NCBI GenBank assembly: GCA_024704175.1 | Contig: CP085629.1 | Coordinates: 2,604,001 to 2,668,000 of the forward strand | Origin: Paenibacillus sp. P25 | GTDB lineage: Bacteria; Bacillota; Bacilli; Paenibacillales; NBRC-103111 | Reading direction: 5' to 3' | DNA: 64,000 bases | In this document: piece after piece, positions 1 to 7,993 of the stretch | Layout: each line of letters starts with the position of its first letter | How positions within the stretch are numbered: position 1 is the first letter of the stretch | Translations under genes and position numbers: made by a program | The notes under the pieces: model-generated | Database searches by the model: none | Told to the model about the DNA's origin: nothing | What the model saw: the letters and a program-made list of their open reading frames with translations, nothing else

Positions 1-147
1 AACCGGATCGATCTGCGCCTGAATCCGCATCACCGTCTTCGCCGGGAGCTTGCGGCGCGCCGTTTCTTGCGCGTTGTCCCTGCGCATTTCTCCGTTCTCC
101 AGCGCTTCCGCAAGCTCCGCTTCCACCTTCTCACGGTCCTCCATCAT
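1..147 (-). CDS. Hypothetical protein, N-terminal part only (runs off left edge)
   Basis: An open frame of 49 codons begins with ATG at 147-145 and continues past base 1. The start is chosen because AGGAG (158-154) lies six bases upstream; the ATG at 153 would touch the ribosome binding site. The peptide begins MMEDREKVEAELAEAL, is strongly charged (Glu, Arg, Lys) and probably helical. A promoter-like pair lies upstream at 192-220. I do not recognise the family and too little is visible to propose a function. Confidence 0.55.
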   Translation of the reverse strand, partial: MMEDREKVEAELAEALENGEMRRDNAQETARRKLPAKTVMRIQAQIDPV

Positions 148-472
148 TTCCATCTCCTTTCGCATATCCCACACATTCGTTACCCGCTAGTAGTATAACC
201 GAAGAAAGGCCGGATATGAAGTTTGGCAGAGACCGGTTACGTTCACGTAAGTAAGTCGCCTGCGTCATCCCCGGTCGCCAAAGTCCGGCGCGGGTAATCA
301 CGAACGCGCGCGCCGCGGAACTCGGCCTTGTGAAAGACGATCATCCGCAGGCATGGAGTAATGAATAAGCTCCGCGACTCCCGCTTGAACCGCAGAGGCT
401 GTTTTTGATTCCAAGGGCTATGGCATGTTAGCGGGTACGGAGCAATACATTGTACCGAAGGAGGGATCCGCC
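148..472. other. Intergenic region between divergent genes
   Basis: This 325-base gap separates the left-edge gene (minus) from ymaF (plus). It holds the candidate minus-strand promoter at 192-220 and the ymaF ribosome binding site. The rest (about 225-450) is GC-rich; open frames crossing it overlap ymaF antisense or have no ribosome binding site. I see no RNA gene, repeat or clear ymaF promoter. Confidence 0.5.
192..220 (-). promoter_or_regulatory. Candidate sigma-A promoter for the left-edge gene
   Basis: On the minus strand TTCATA (220-215) and TATACT (197-192) are separated by 17 bases. The start codon of the left-edge gene follows about 45 bases downstream. Sequence match only. Confidence 0.45.
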
Positions 473-874
473 ATGTTGTACTATACGCCCCCGCCGGAGA
501 TCGATGCGCTTCGTCCCAGCCACGCCCATCACTTCCGCGGGAATACATCCGTTACGATGGGACATTTTCATTTAGCCGATTTCTACGCTTATGCAGCCAA
601 CGGCAGTGCGAACGATAAACACACTCACCGCTTGCAGGGCTACACTTATGTGAATGACAAACATTTTCACCGCTACCTCGGAAACACCGGGCCCGCCATT
701 CCGGCGCCTGATGGCTCCCATTACCATATGATCGATATCGAGGTCAATGACGAGCCCTTTATTACCAAGGGGAACTTTTACTCGACCGTCCTTTCCATCG
801 ATCGCCATACGCACCGCCTAACCGGACCGACGGGCACCGGAATCGGGTACGAAGACGTGTCTTTTTTCCTATAA
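473..874 (+). CDS. ymaF: YmaF family His-rich protein
   Basis: A 133-residue protein matching the YmaF family, which is found in Bacilli and has no defined function. It has no signal peptide or membrane segment. Its most visible feature is a run of short His clusters at regular spacing (SHAHHF, GHFH, KHTHRLQG, KHFHRYLG, SHYH, RHTHRLTG), each followed by a Gly-containing turn, suggesting a repetitive beta structure that could bind metal (inference). The start at 473 is preferred over an in-frame ATG at 425 because AAGGAGG sits at 459-465. It is the only plus-strand gene recognised here and ends five bases from the converging methyltransferase gene. Confidence 0.8.
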   Translation: MLYYTPPPEIDALRPSHAHHFRGNTSVTMGHFHLADFYAYAANGSANDKHTHRLQGYTYVNDKHFHRYLGNTGPAIPAPDGSHYHMIDIEVNDEPFITKGNFYSTVLSIDRHTHRLTGPTGTGIGYEDVSFFL

Positions 875-878
875 GCGG

Positions 879-1606
879 TCATCTTTTATGGGCGGTGAAG
901 ACGATACAATCCCCTTTCAGCAGAACGGGGGCGGCCTCCCGGGTAATTTGGAACTGCTGCGCCTTCACACTTCGGCCCAGCAGTTCCCATCCGGCGTAGG
1001 CATCGTCGAGTACGTTCAGCATCGAATCGGTCGTGAAATTCAGCTCAAATTGCGGGTCCAGCCGGCCTCCCGTCCGAAGATCCGTCTCTTCGATATTCGT
1101 GCTGATCAGCACTGCATGGATGCCGCCTTTCCGAGTACCTGCGGTCATGCGCTGAATCACGCCCATCAGCACGTCTTCAGAGCTGACATGCTCAAGACTG
1201 GACACCGCCACGATCAAATCATAGGTGTCCGCGGGAATCGGAACATGACCGATATCGCCAAGAACGCTACGGATATAGGCCTCCACCCCATACTCCCTCG
1301 CATAATGCTCCAGCTTCACCAATGCGGATTCCAGCAAATCCACGCATTCGACCAGCCCCCGTACGGCTTCAGTACCTCGGCGATCGGAATGCTGTTCCGC
1401 CCGACGCCGCATCCCAGATCGAGCACTCTCATATCGCTCCGCGGCTCCAGCTGCGTTAAAGCCTCCATCACCTTCCGCACCGGCTTGTACAGCCAGGAGC
1501 CTTCCACAAAGAGCTTGTGCTCCTCATAGCAGGATTCGTGGTACCTCTTCTCCGCCTTGCGGATCCGTTCAACCCGTCCGAAAGCCATGGGCTCTGATTC
1601 GTACAA
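879..1606 (-). CDS. Class I SAM-dependent methyltransferase (frame broken)
   Basis: The N-terminal part carries the SAM-binding motif VLDLGCGVGRNS; after a frame break the second part continues with CVDLLESALVKLEHY and an EHVSSEDVL region typical of class I methyltransferases. The break is at the C5 run 1356-1360: one extra base would give one continuous protein of about 242 residues. Start TTG at 1606 follows AAGGAGG with a seven-base spacer. The substrate cannot be told from sequence. The gene is preceded by the terminator of the PASTA gene, so it probably has its own weak promoter or depends on readthrough. The frameshift is more likely a sequencing error than decay, given the pattern across the window. 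Confidence 0.7.
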
Positions 1607-1636
1607 GGGATCGCCTCCTTTATCCAAGAATTCTAA

Positions 1637-1667
1637 TAAAAAAAAGCCCAGACGCTGAAGTCTGAGC
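1637..1667 (-). terminator. Rho-independent terminator after the PASTA gene
   Basis: An eight-pair stem (arms 1660-1667 and 1646-1653, one G-U pair) is followed by eight U residues in minus-strand RNA. Confidence 0.85.
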
Positions 1668-1690
1668 AAATGATGTCTAAACGAATCATC

Positions 1691-2948
1691 TCAATCCGGC
1701 CCTTTGCTTACCCAAAAGGTCACGCTCTCTCCCTTTTCCATCTGGGTCTTGGCCGGAGGATCCTGCTTAAATACGGTCCCTTGCGCATTAGCGTTGCGCT
1801 CCAGGAAGAATTGATATTTGAGGCCTGCGTCAATCGCTCTCTTCCCCGCCTCTTCCTGCGTGAGTCCCACCAAATTCGGGGCTTCGATCGGACCGTCGGC
1901 GCCTGTGTCCGCCGGCACGGAGGGCTTGGTGTTCTTGTCCGTTTCGGCTGGCGCCTGGGTTTCGGGCGTTGTGGGTGTCGGTGCCGGCTTCTCCAGCTGC
2001 AGGCGGTGCGGGCGACACTTCCTTCCGGACAAATTTCCCGTTCACCCAGACTACCAGTCCGCCCATCACAACAACTAAGCAGGCAAGGATAATGCCGAGC
2101 CGCAGCATTTTATTCTTGGGTTTGGCTTCGTCAGTGTAGACCCTATGGACCCGTCTTGTCGCAGCCTCATCCTCTTCTTCGTATTCCTCTTCGTCTTCCT
2201 GAATTTCGGGAACGGCCTGTGTGGTCCGGACGGCTTCGAATGAATCGAAAGGCGCCGACCTCGGCAGATCCAAAAGCCGCTGCAATCCAAGCACGAACGA
2301 GGCCAGCGTTCCCTGTTCGAGCCGGACTTCCCGGATGAGATCCAGCAGAACGGCTTGTTGAGCGGCCGGCAAATCAGTCGAGAAGCGGCGCACGACTCTC
2401 TCCACCGCTTCACCGTCTCCGTCCATCAGCTCCGAACGCGAGATCAGCTGCGCGAGCAGCCGGCAAAGACCTGCCGCGCCGCGGGCCCGGGGCTCCCCTT
2501 TTTCCCAATAATTGATGACCTTCAGCTGACCTTCCCCGCTGACCCATAAATTGTCGGCCAGTACGGAATAGCCCTGAATGCCGGCTTCCATCGCATCCTG
2601 CATGCCTTTGCCAAGTGCGAAGAGCAGACCCAGGATCTCGGAGGTGGACCATGCATGCTGTCTCAGCATCTGAATGAGCGGCTGGCCCCCGAAGATCTTG
2701 AGCACGGCAAATACGCCCTGGGTGTCGACTCCCATATCAAGTATGTGCAAAAAACGATTGTCCGAGAAGGAAGCAACGTCTCTCAGTCGCCGGATATAGG
2801 CTTGTTTGAAGGCCGGGTCGTCATTCTCCATCAAATGAAGGATGACCTCCCGGTTCAGAGACAAGTCCTTTCCAAGATACATCATTCCGTTAACCACAGG
2901 AAGTATCGGCTGCAGGAGAGAATAACGCTGACTGATCTGCTTCTCCAT
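1691..2948 (-). CDS. Membrane pseudokinase with C-terminal PASTA domain (frame broken)
   Basis: About 419 residues once one frame break is repaired. Residues 1-230 resemble a Ser/Thr kinase fold, but the hallmarks are missing: the VAIK lysine region reads VILHLM, there is no HRD loop, and the DFG position reads KVINYW. Residues 281-303 form one membrane helix, preceded by an acidic stretch and followed by a Pro/Thr-rich linker and a PASTA domain (VGLTQEEAGKRAIDAG to VTFWVSKGP). PASTA domains bind muropeptides or cell wall in PrkC-type kinases, so an external wall-sensing and internal non-catalytic role is inferred. The break is near 1993-1994 (one extra G in coding sense). The ribosome binding site AGGGGG lies six bases before the ATG. 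Confidence 0.75.
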
Positions 2949-3051
2949 AAGAACCCCCTCTGTGTGTTTATTCTATACTCATTCGTAACGATGCCTCGGT
3001 TTTTGTCGATAAGATTAGCCCGTGCTGCAGACGAACACCCTTCTGCGAAGC

Positions 3052-3237
3052 TTAGACTTGCTTAGGAATCTCGATCCAGCCACGGGAAATCCCATAATAG
3101 AAGAGTATGATACTAAGGATGCCGAATACCAGCCAAAGTGTGCCCAAAGCTGATTTTTTTTGAAAATAAAGAACGACGGCTGCGCTGATGAAAGACCCCA
3201 TCACGATTAAACACAACAGCATAACAATTGTGGCCAT
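3052..3237 (-). CDS. Small two-helix membrane protein
   Basis: A 61-residue hydrophobic protein with two predicted membrane helices (about residues 3-24 and 31-50) joined by a short Lys-containing loop (FQKKS). AGGGGAG lies about 12 bases upstream of the ATG, a rather long spacing. It sits between nadR and the PASTA pseudokinase gene. I do not recognise a family; the size and hydropathy are the only support, together with in-frame coding through the whole gap. Confidence 0.55.
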   Translation of the reverse strand: MATIVMLLCLIVMGSFISAAVVLYFQKKSALGTLWLVFGILSIILFYYGISRGWIEIPKQV

Positions 3238-3322
3238 ATCGACAAAAAGCTCCCCTCATGGGTGGATATTTCAAACTCTTATTATAAACCAAGCGCCGGG
3301 ACCGCACAAATCATTTCGGTTC

Positions 3323-4339
3323 TTAAGCAAACAAGCCGCCATTGGGCTGATATTTCCGGTACCGCGCCAGGACGGACTTTACTTTGCTTACACGTTCCTC
3401 CAAGCTTCCATACAGCGAAAGATATGGAATTCTCCGCGCGCTCAGATCGGCTTTGATCTGATGATGGAACTCCGATCTCTTCACCTCGCCGGAACGGTCC
3501 GGTGTATCCTCATATGGAATGTCGTCCTCGCATACGAAAACCAAATCATAGCGCTTCGCCGCGTGCTCTGCGAGCTCCATCAGACGGGGAAGGGCAAATC
3601 CGTGATAGTCGCGGGCAAACATGCAGGTCGTCAGCGTGTTCGTATCTACAAAAAGGAAACGGTTCGCCTCCTGCAGCAGCTTCTCCTCCCGCTCCAGATG
3701 CCCTTCCGCAATGTCTACCAGCTGCCCGGGCGTAAGGCGGCGATTCACTTGATGCCGTTCCCAATAGTCGCGTCCATACTCCGGCATCCATACGGTGCCG
3801 TATTCCTCGGCAAGCCTGGAGGACAATGTCGTTTTGCCCGTAGAAGGCGCGCCCAGGAATACGGCCGAAACGATCAGATCGCGGTAAACGACGGGATCCA
3901 CAAACCGCCGGTAGGCATAGGGATTCGCCCGCACGGCCGTACCCGAGACCGGCACGAGACTCCGCGCGGGATCGACCTGACGGTTTACCGCCCCCAGAGC
4001 CTCACTCATATGCTCGCCGTAAGGCTCGCTGGAGTAAAAATGCGTAACCCGTGTTCCTTTCAGAAGCTGCAGCATATAAGCTTCGTGCTTTCTTTTAATT
4101 TCAGGCGTATAGCCCACTTCAGCGGGGCCGTCCCAAGCTTCGATCACTTCAGCTGACGGGTACAGCGAGCGAATCCAGCCGACCCGCACCGGGAGCGGAA
4201 TGTCCGTGGTTTCCGGACAATCGTAGATCACGACGATCGTTCGTTCGGTCTCGCGCAGCGCCGTTTCAATCATAAGCTGATGCCCTTTATGAAGCGGAGC
4301 GAATTTACCTAGAGTAAGTCCGGTCCGACGCTCCTCCAA
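3323..4339 (-). CDS. nadR: NadR-like NMN adenylyltransferase / ribosylnicotinamide kinase
   Basis: A 338-residue protein. The N-terminal half has the nucleotidyltransferase signature GKFAPLHKGHQ (GxFxPxHxGH type) expected of NMN adenylyltransferase; the C-terminal half has the P-loop GAPSTGKTT of ribosylnicotinamide kinase. Together they convert imported nicotinamide riboside to NMN and NAD. Unlike E. coli NadR there is no N-terminal HTH, so this is an enzyme and not a repressor. Start TTG at 4339 follows AGGAGG (4355-4350) by ten bases. The frame is open upstream into pnuC, so as written the two read as one fusion; a G4 run at the junction makes that doubtful. Its neighbours are PnuC, PncB, PncA and NrtR, all NAD salvage. 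Confidence 0.85.
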   Translation of the reverse strand: MEERRTGLTLGKFAPLHKGHQLMIETALRETERTIVVIYDCPETTDIPLPVRVGWIRSLYPSAEVIEAWDGPAEVGYTPEIKRKHEAYMLQLLKGTRVTHFYSSEPYGEHMSEALGAVNRQVDPARSLVPVSGTAVRANPYAYRRFVDPVVYRDLIVSAVFLGAPSTGKTTLSSRLAEEYGTVWMPEYGRDYWERHQVNRRLTPGQLVDIAEGHLEREEKLLQEANRFLFVDTNTLTTCMFARDYHGFALPRLMELAEHAAKRYDLVFVCEDDIPYEDTPDRSGEVKRSEFHHQIKADLSARRIPYLSLYGSLEERVSKVKSVLARYRKYQPNGGLFA

Positions 4340-5007
4340 CCTGTTCACCCCTCCTGAAATCGCAGCACCAAGCTTCCCATTCTTCCGGTCGTAGTCCCGT
4401 TTCCAAGCCATCCAACCCGCGATCGCGATACATAGGAAAATGATATACAGAAAAGCCAGCGCATCCAATCCTTTATACGCATACATCCCGATGGAGAGCG
4501 CGTCGACCGCTATCCAGACAAGCCAGTTCTCCAGTATTTTGTAAGAAAGAAGATACTGGGCCATCACGCTTAGCGTCGCAATGAACGCATCGGCATAAGG
4601 AATGGAGGCATCCGTGTAACGGGAAAGCACATAGCCCCAGCCCCAAGTTGCCGCCGGCAGTGCGGCTCCGAGCAGGATGGACAGCCGGAGCGGGATCCGG
4701 CGGGTCGGCCGGACCGGTGCATTTTCCCTTTTCGTCAGCCAGATAACCCAACCGTACACACTCAGAAAAAAAACAGCACCTGCAGCGTCATATCGGCATA
4801 AAGCTTCACTTCATAGAACATATAGAAGAAGCAAGCCACATTCACCAAGCCGATCGGCCAAGCCCATACATTCTGACGCGCCGTGAACCATACGCTCAGC
4901 GGCCCGGTCGTCGTCGCCGCGATTTCCAGCGGGCCGGATGAAGTATAATAAGCTACGGCCAGCATGGCGGCGAAGAGCAGAAGCATCGTCACCGTCGGCT
5001 TAGTCAC
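4340..5007 (-). CDS. pnuC: PnuC nicotinamide riboside transporter (frame broken)
   Basis: About 222 residues of a hydrophobic PnuC-family facilitator with roughly seven membrane helices; conserved motifs include QNVWAWPIGLVN and an NWLVWIAVDALS segment. It moves nicotinamide riboside across the membrane, and the NadR kinase traps it. A one-base loss in the A8 run 4766-4773 splits the gene (T9 in coding sense restores FFFLSVYGWV). GTG start at 5007 overlaps the pncB stop by eight bases, indicating translational coupling. The C-terminal end is set at the nadR start because no stop codon separates them in this sequence. Confidence 0.8.
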
Positions 5008-6466
5008 GGCCCTTGCCCTCGGGCATCGATTGATAGCGATGCACCAGGTCCATCTTCAGTCGCCACGCTTTCGGACTCAGGTCGACGGGATAGACCTGCG
5101 GATTCAGCTTCCGCAAATGCTCCGGCCACAGCGGCTTCAGCTGCGAGCGGTGATGAGCGCGGATCGCTTCCAGCGTCGGCATCTCCATCACGAGCTTACC
5201 GTCCTGGAAGACCGGCTTCAGCGGCGGGACGGCTTCATAATCTTCAACATATTTGAAGATGTACGGGTGAACCGGATCGAACAGCTTCAGCTTTCGCCCC
5301 TTCAGCATATCGTCTTCGTCGCTGAGAGCGACATAATCGGCCTCCGCCTTGCCCGTAGCCCGGTTCACGATTCGAAATACGTTCTTGATGCCGGGAGTCG
5401 ATACCTTCTCCGGGTTCCCCGAGATTTTGATAACCGGAATATAGGTCCCGTCCTGTTCCCGGGCGACCAGCTTGTATACTCCGCCAAGCGCCGGTTGATC
5501 CGCGGCCGTAATCAGCTGTGTGCCGACGCCCCAGCTGTCGATTCTCGCTCCCTGCGCCTTGAGGTTGAAAATAATATTTTCATCCAAATCGTTCGATGCG
5601 ACGATTTTCACATAATGGAGGCCCGCTTCGTCGAGCATCCGGCGTGCTTGAATTGATAGATACGCCAAGTCTCCGCTGTCCAGCCGGATCCCCTGCATCC
5701 GCTTGCCGCGCTGCTCCAGACGCTTCGCCGTACGGATCGCATGCGGCACCCCGCTGCGCAGCGTGTCATACGTATCGACCAGCGGCGTCACCTGATCGGG
5801 AAGCGCATCGGCGAACCGGTCGAACGCTTCCTGCTCCGTCTCATGATCCTGCACCCACGCATGCGCGTGCGTACCTTTGGCCGGGATACCGAACATCATG
5901 CCTGCCCGCAGATTCGAGGTGGCGTCGAAGCCGCCGATATAAGCCGCACGGGCCCCCCATACGGCGGCCTCCGCCTCCTGCGCCCTCCGGTCGCCGAACT
6001 CCATCAGGATATCGTCTGGGGCGACCTGCCGGATTCTTGAAGCCTTGGTCGCGATCAGCGTCTGGTAGTTCATGAAGTTGAGAATCGCCGTCTCCAGCGA
6101 CTGGGCCTCAAACACCCGCCCTTCGACGCGGATCAGCGGTTCGTTCGGGAAAACTAGCGAACCCTCCTCCGCCGACCATAGGTTGCCCGTAAACCGGAAG
6201 TCCTTCAGTTCTTTCAGAAACGCCGGCTCGTAATTTTCCTCCTGCTCGGCCAGATACCGGAGCTCCGCTTCACCGAAGTGCAGTCGCTTCACATATTCCA
6301 CAATCCGTTCGAGCCCTGCGAACACGGCATACCCGTTGCCGAACGGCGGCTTGCGGAAATACACCTCGAACACTGATTTCTGATTCAAGGTTCCGTTCTT
6401 CCAATGCGCATACATCATATTAATCTGATATTTATCCGTATGCAGTGTCAAATCGTTCTCGTACAT
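5000..6466 (-). CDS. pncB: Nicotinate phosphoribosyltransferase
   Basis: A complete 488-residue member of the NAPRTase family, the normal length for the Gram-positive form. It makes nicotinate mononucleotide from nicotinate and PRPP. Visible family signatures are TDKYQINMMYAHW near the N-terminus, FGDRRAQEAEAA with the phosphoribosylation histidine replaced locally by acidic residues as in related Firmicutes, GGFDATSN, and RLDSGDLAYLS with VASNDLDE in the barrel. It lies directly downstream of pncA and overlaps pnuC, so nicotinamide deamidation, nicotinate salvage and riboside uptake are encoded together. The ribosome binding site AGGGTGGG precedes the ATG. Confidence 0.93.
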   Translation of the reverse strand: MYENDLTLHTDKYQINMMYAHWKNGTLNQKSVFEVYFRKPPFGNGYAVFAGLERIVEYVKRLHFGEAELRYLAEQEENYEPAFLKELKDFRFTGNLWSAEEGSLVFPNEPLIRVEGRVFEAQSLETAILNFMNYQTLIATKASRIRQVAPDDILMEFGDRRAQEAEAAVWGARAAYIGGFDATSNLRAGMMFGIPAKGTHAHAWVQDHETEQEAFDRFADALPDQVTPLVDTYDTLRSGVPHAIRTAKRLEQRGKRMQGIRLDSGDLAYLSIQARRMLDEAGLHYVKIVASNDLDENIIFNLKAQGARIDSWGVGTQLITAADQPALGGVYKLVAREQDGTYIPVIKISGNPEKVSTPGIKNVFRIVNRATGKAEADYVALSDEDDMLKGRKLKLFDPVHPYIFKYVEDYEAVPPLKPVFQDGKLVMEMPTLEAIRAHHRSQLKPLWPEHLRKLNPQVYPVDLSPKAWRLKMDLVHRYQSMPEGKGRD

Positions 6467-6493
6467 GGTCCCACCCTGCTTTCCGTGTAGTCG

Positions 6494-7027
6494 TTATATA
6501 ATCTCTGCCCCCAGGACCTGCCGCATATGCTTCAGCGCCCACACATGTCCTTCTTGATCGAAGCTGGCCACCGCACCCTCGTGAACGACGATCCGGAAGC
6601 CTTTATTATAAGCGTCGACGGCCGTATGCAGCACGCAGATGTCCGTGCAGACGCCGATCAAATGCACCTCATCTATACCCCGTATCCGAAGCTGAAGCTC
6701 CAGATCCGTTCCGCAGAAGGCGCTGTATCTCGTTTTATCCATCCAGACGATACGGTCCTTCCGCGCTGCGTATACCTCATCCAGCCGGCCGTATAACCGG
6801 CGGCCTTCCGTGCCACGCAGATTATGGGGCGGATAGAGCTTATGCTCCGGATGGTACGTGTCCCCTTCGTCGTGCAGATCGACAGCCATGACGACATGGT
6901 CGCCGCGGTCCGCGAAGGTCGCCGTAAGCTCCAGGAGCCTCTCCTCAATTGCAATCGCCGGCTCGCCTACCGGCGGCTTGCCGTTTACGAAATCCACCGT
7001 ATAATCGATGACCACCAAAGCTTTCAT
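6494..7027 (-). CDS. pncA: Nicotinamidase
   Basis: A complete 177-residue isochorismatase-family hydrolase. The catalytic triad is visible: Asp8 (VVIDYTVDF), Lys98 (MDKTRYSAF) and Cys131 (GVCTDICVLHTA). Asp50 and His52 (VDLHDEGD) with nearby His residues fit the metal site of nicotinamidases. It converts nicotinamide to nicotinate, which the PncB gene just downstream uses. The gap to pncB is 27 bases. Assignment as nicotinamidase rather than another cysteine hydrolase rests on the motifs and on the NAD-salvage context. Confidence 0.92.
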   Translation of the reverse strand: MKALVVIDYTVDFVNGKPPVGEPAIAIEERLLELTATFADRGDHVVMAVDLHDEGDTYHPEHKLYPPHNLRGTEGRRLYGRLDEVYAARKDRIVWMDKTRYSAFCGTDLELQLRIRGIDEVHLIGVCTDICVLHTAVDAYNKGFRIVVHEGAVASFDQEGHVWALKHMRQVLGAEII

Positions 7028-7084
7028 CTTCCATCCCTCCGCACCATTATTGATAGGTTGTCATACCAGGCTCTTTCACATTCG

Positions 7085-7858
7085 TCACGGTTCAGCCGTA
7101 GATGGAGAGAACGGGCACCGTGTCGGTGAACCGGTATAACTGCGCCGCTCTTTGGGAATACCGGTTGGAGAGCTTGCGTTCCCCGCGCGGTCCCTGACCT
7201 CTTCGATAATGCCTTTGCGGCTCTGCGTCGAGGTGATTTTCCGGATAAAATTCGGTTCCTCGAAATCCGGCACCACCGTCCGGATCACTTGGTACAGCTC
7301 GCTGATCGTAAATTCCTCCGGCAGAAACTTCTTGGCGATGGTCGTCGTGAGCATCTGACCGCGCACCCGCACAAGCGCATCCCTGAGCATGTCGCCGTGA
7401 TCGAATGCCAGTTCCATGGATAATGCCTCGGACACCGGGAACAGCTGAACCTCGGCCGCATCGGACGCTGCTTTTCGGTGAAGCAAAGCCCGCTCCTGCA
7501 CCAAGGCATAGAATGCATGAGAGATCATCCATCCCCGCGGATCGCGGTTCGGCGTGCTGTACACATTGAAGTATTCCAAATGGACGTCCTCAACGCCCGT
7601 TTCCTCCTTCAGTTCCCTGACCGCGCAGTCGTACACCGATTCCGTTTCCCGGGTGAATCCGCCGGGCAGCGCCCACTGTCCGGCATAAGGCCACTCCTTC
7701 CGCCGGATGAGCAGCACATCCAGCTCTCGTTCGGGAAGTGACTTCTTGGCTGTAGGCTTTTCCGTCGTCGTTACCGTGAAAATAACAATATCCGCCGGCG
7801 CCCCGTCCGGCGTCCGATAGCTCGCAGCAGAGTAATTCCGTTCGTTGTCCGTTTCCAT
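7085..7858 (-). CDS. nrtR: NrtR-type Nudix regulator of NAD metabolism
   Basis: A 257-residue protein with an N-terminal Nudix domain (WALPGGFTRETES followed by RELKEETGVE) and a C-terminal winged-helix segment (about 170-225, LPEEFTISELYQVI). This architecture is that of NrtR, which represses NAD salvage genes and releases DNA on binding ADP-ribose. The Nudix box is nearly complete (GxxxxxE then REL.EET), so remaining hydrolase activity cannot be excluded. The gene heads the pncA-pncB-pnuC-nadR cluster and a strong promoter with an adjacent palindrome lies just upstream, suggesting autoregulation. The final 30 residues are low-complexity and may be extra. Function is inferred from architecture and context. 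Confidence 0.85.
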   Translation of the reverse strand: METDNERNYSAASYRTPDGAPADIVIFTVTTTEKPTAKKSLPERELDVLLIRRKEWPYAGQWALPGGFTRETESVYDCAVRELKEETGVEDVHLEYFNVYSTPNRDPRGWMISHAFYALVQERALLHRKAASDAAEVQLFPVSEALSMELAFDHGDMLRDALVRVRGQMLTTTIAKKFLPEEFTISELYQVIRTVVPDFEEPNFIRKITSTQSRKGIIEEVRDRAGNASSPTGIPKERRSYTGSPTRCPFSPSTAEP

Positions 7859-7897
7859 TCGTGTTCACCATCCTCTGGACAGATCATACTTTCAATT

Positions 7898-7908
7898 TGA
7901 TAATATCA
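7898..7908. promoter_or_regulatory. Palindromic candidate operator at the nrtR promoter
   Basis: TGATAATATCA is a perfect inverted repeat with a one-base centre. It abuts the -10 element and covers the expected transcription start, an ideal place for repression. Its assignment to NrtR is inference. Confidence 0.45.
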
Positions 7909-7936
7909 TTATGACTATATGAAGGGCCGATGTCAA
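7908..7936 (-). promoter_or_regulatory. Strong sigma-A promoter of the nrtR-pncA-pncB-pnuC-nadR cluster
   Basis: TTGACA (7936-7931) and CATAAT (7913-7908) are spaced by 17 bases on the minus strand. The start codon of nrtR follows about 50 bases downstream. No other strong promoter is seen inside the cluster. Confidence 0.75.
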
Positions 7937-7947
7937 GCGATTGGCGT

Positions 7948-7976
7948 AAAAAAAGAGCAAGCCATTAGCCTGCTCT
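7948..7976 (-). terminator. Terminator after the zinc alcohol dehydrogenase gene
   Basis: AGAGCAGGC pairs across a short loop with its complement, followed by seven U residues on the minus strand. It separates the dehydrogenase from the NAD cluster. Confidence 0.8.
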
Positions 7977-7993
7977 CCCTCCGGCCTATACCG

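Noticed and set aside
243..548. A 101-codon minus-strand frame between the left-edge gene and ymaF
   Set aside because: It overlaps the ymaF start antisense, has no ribosome binding site and no recognisable domain.
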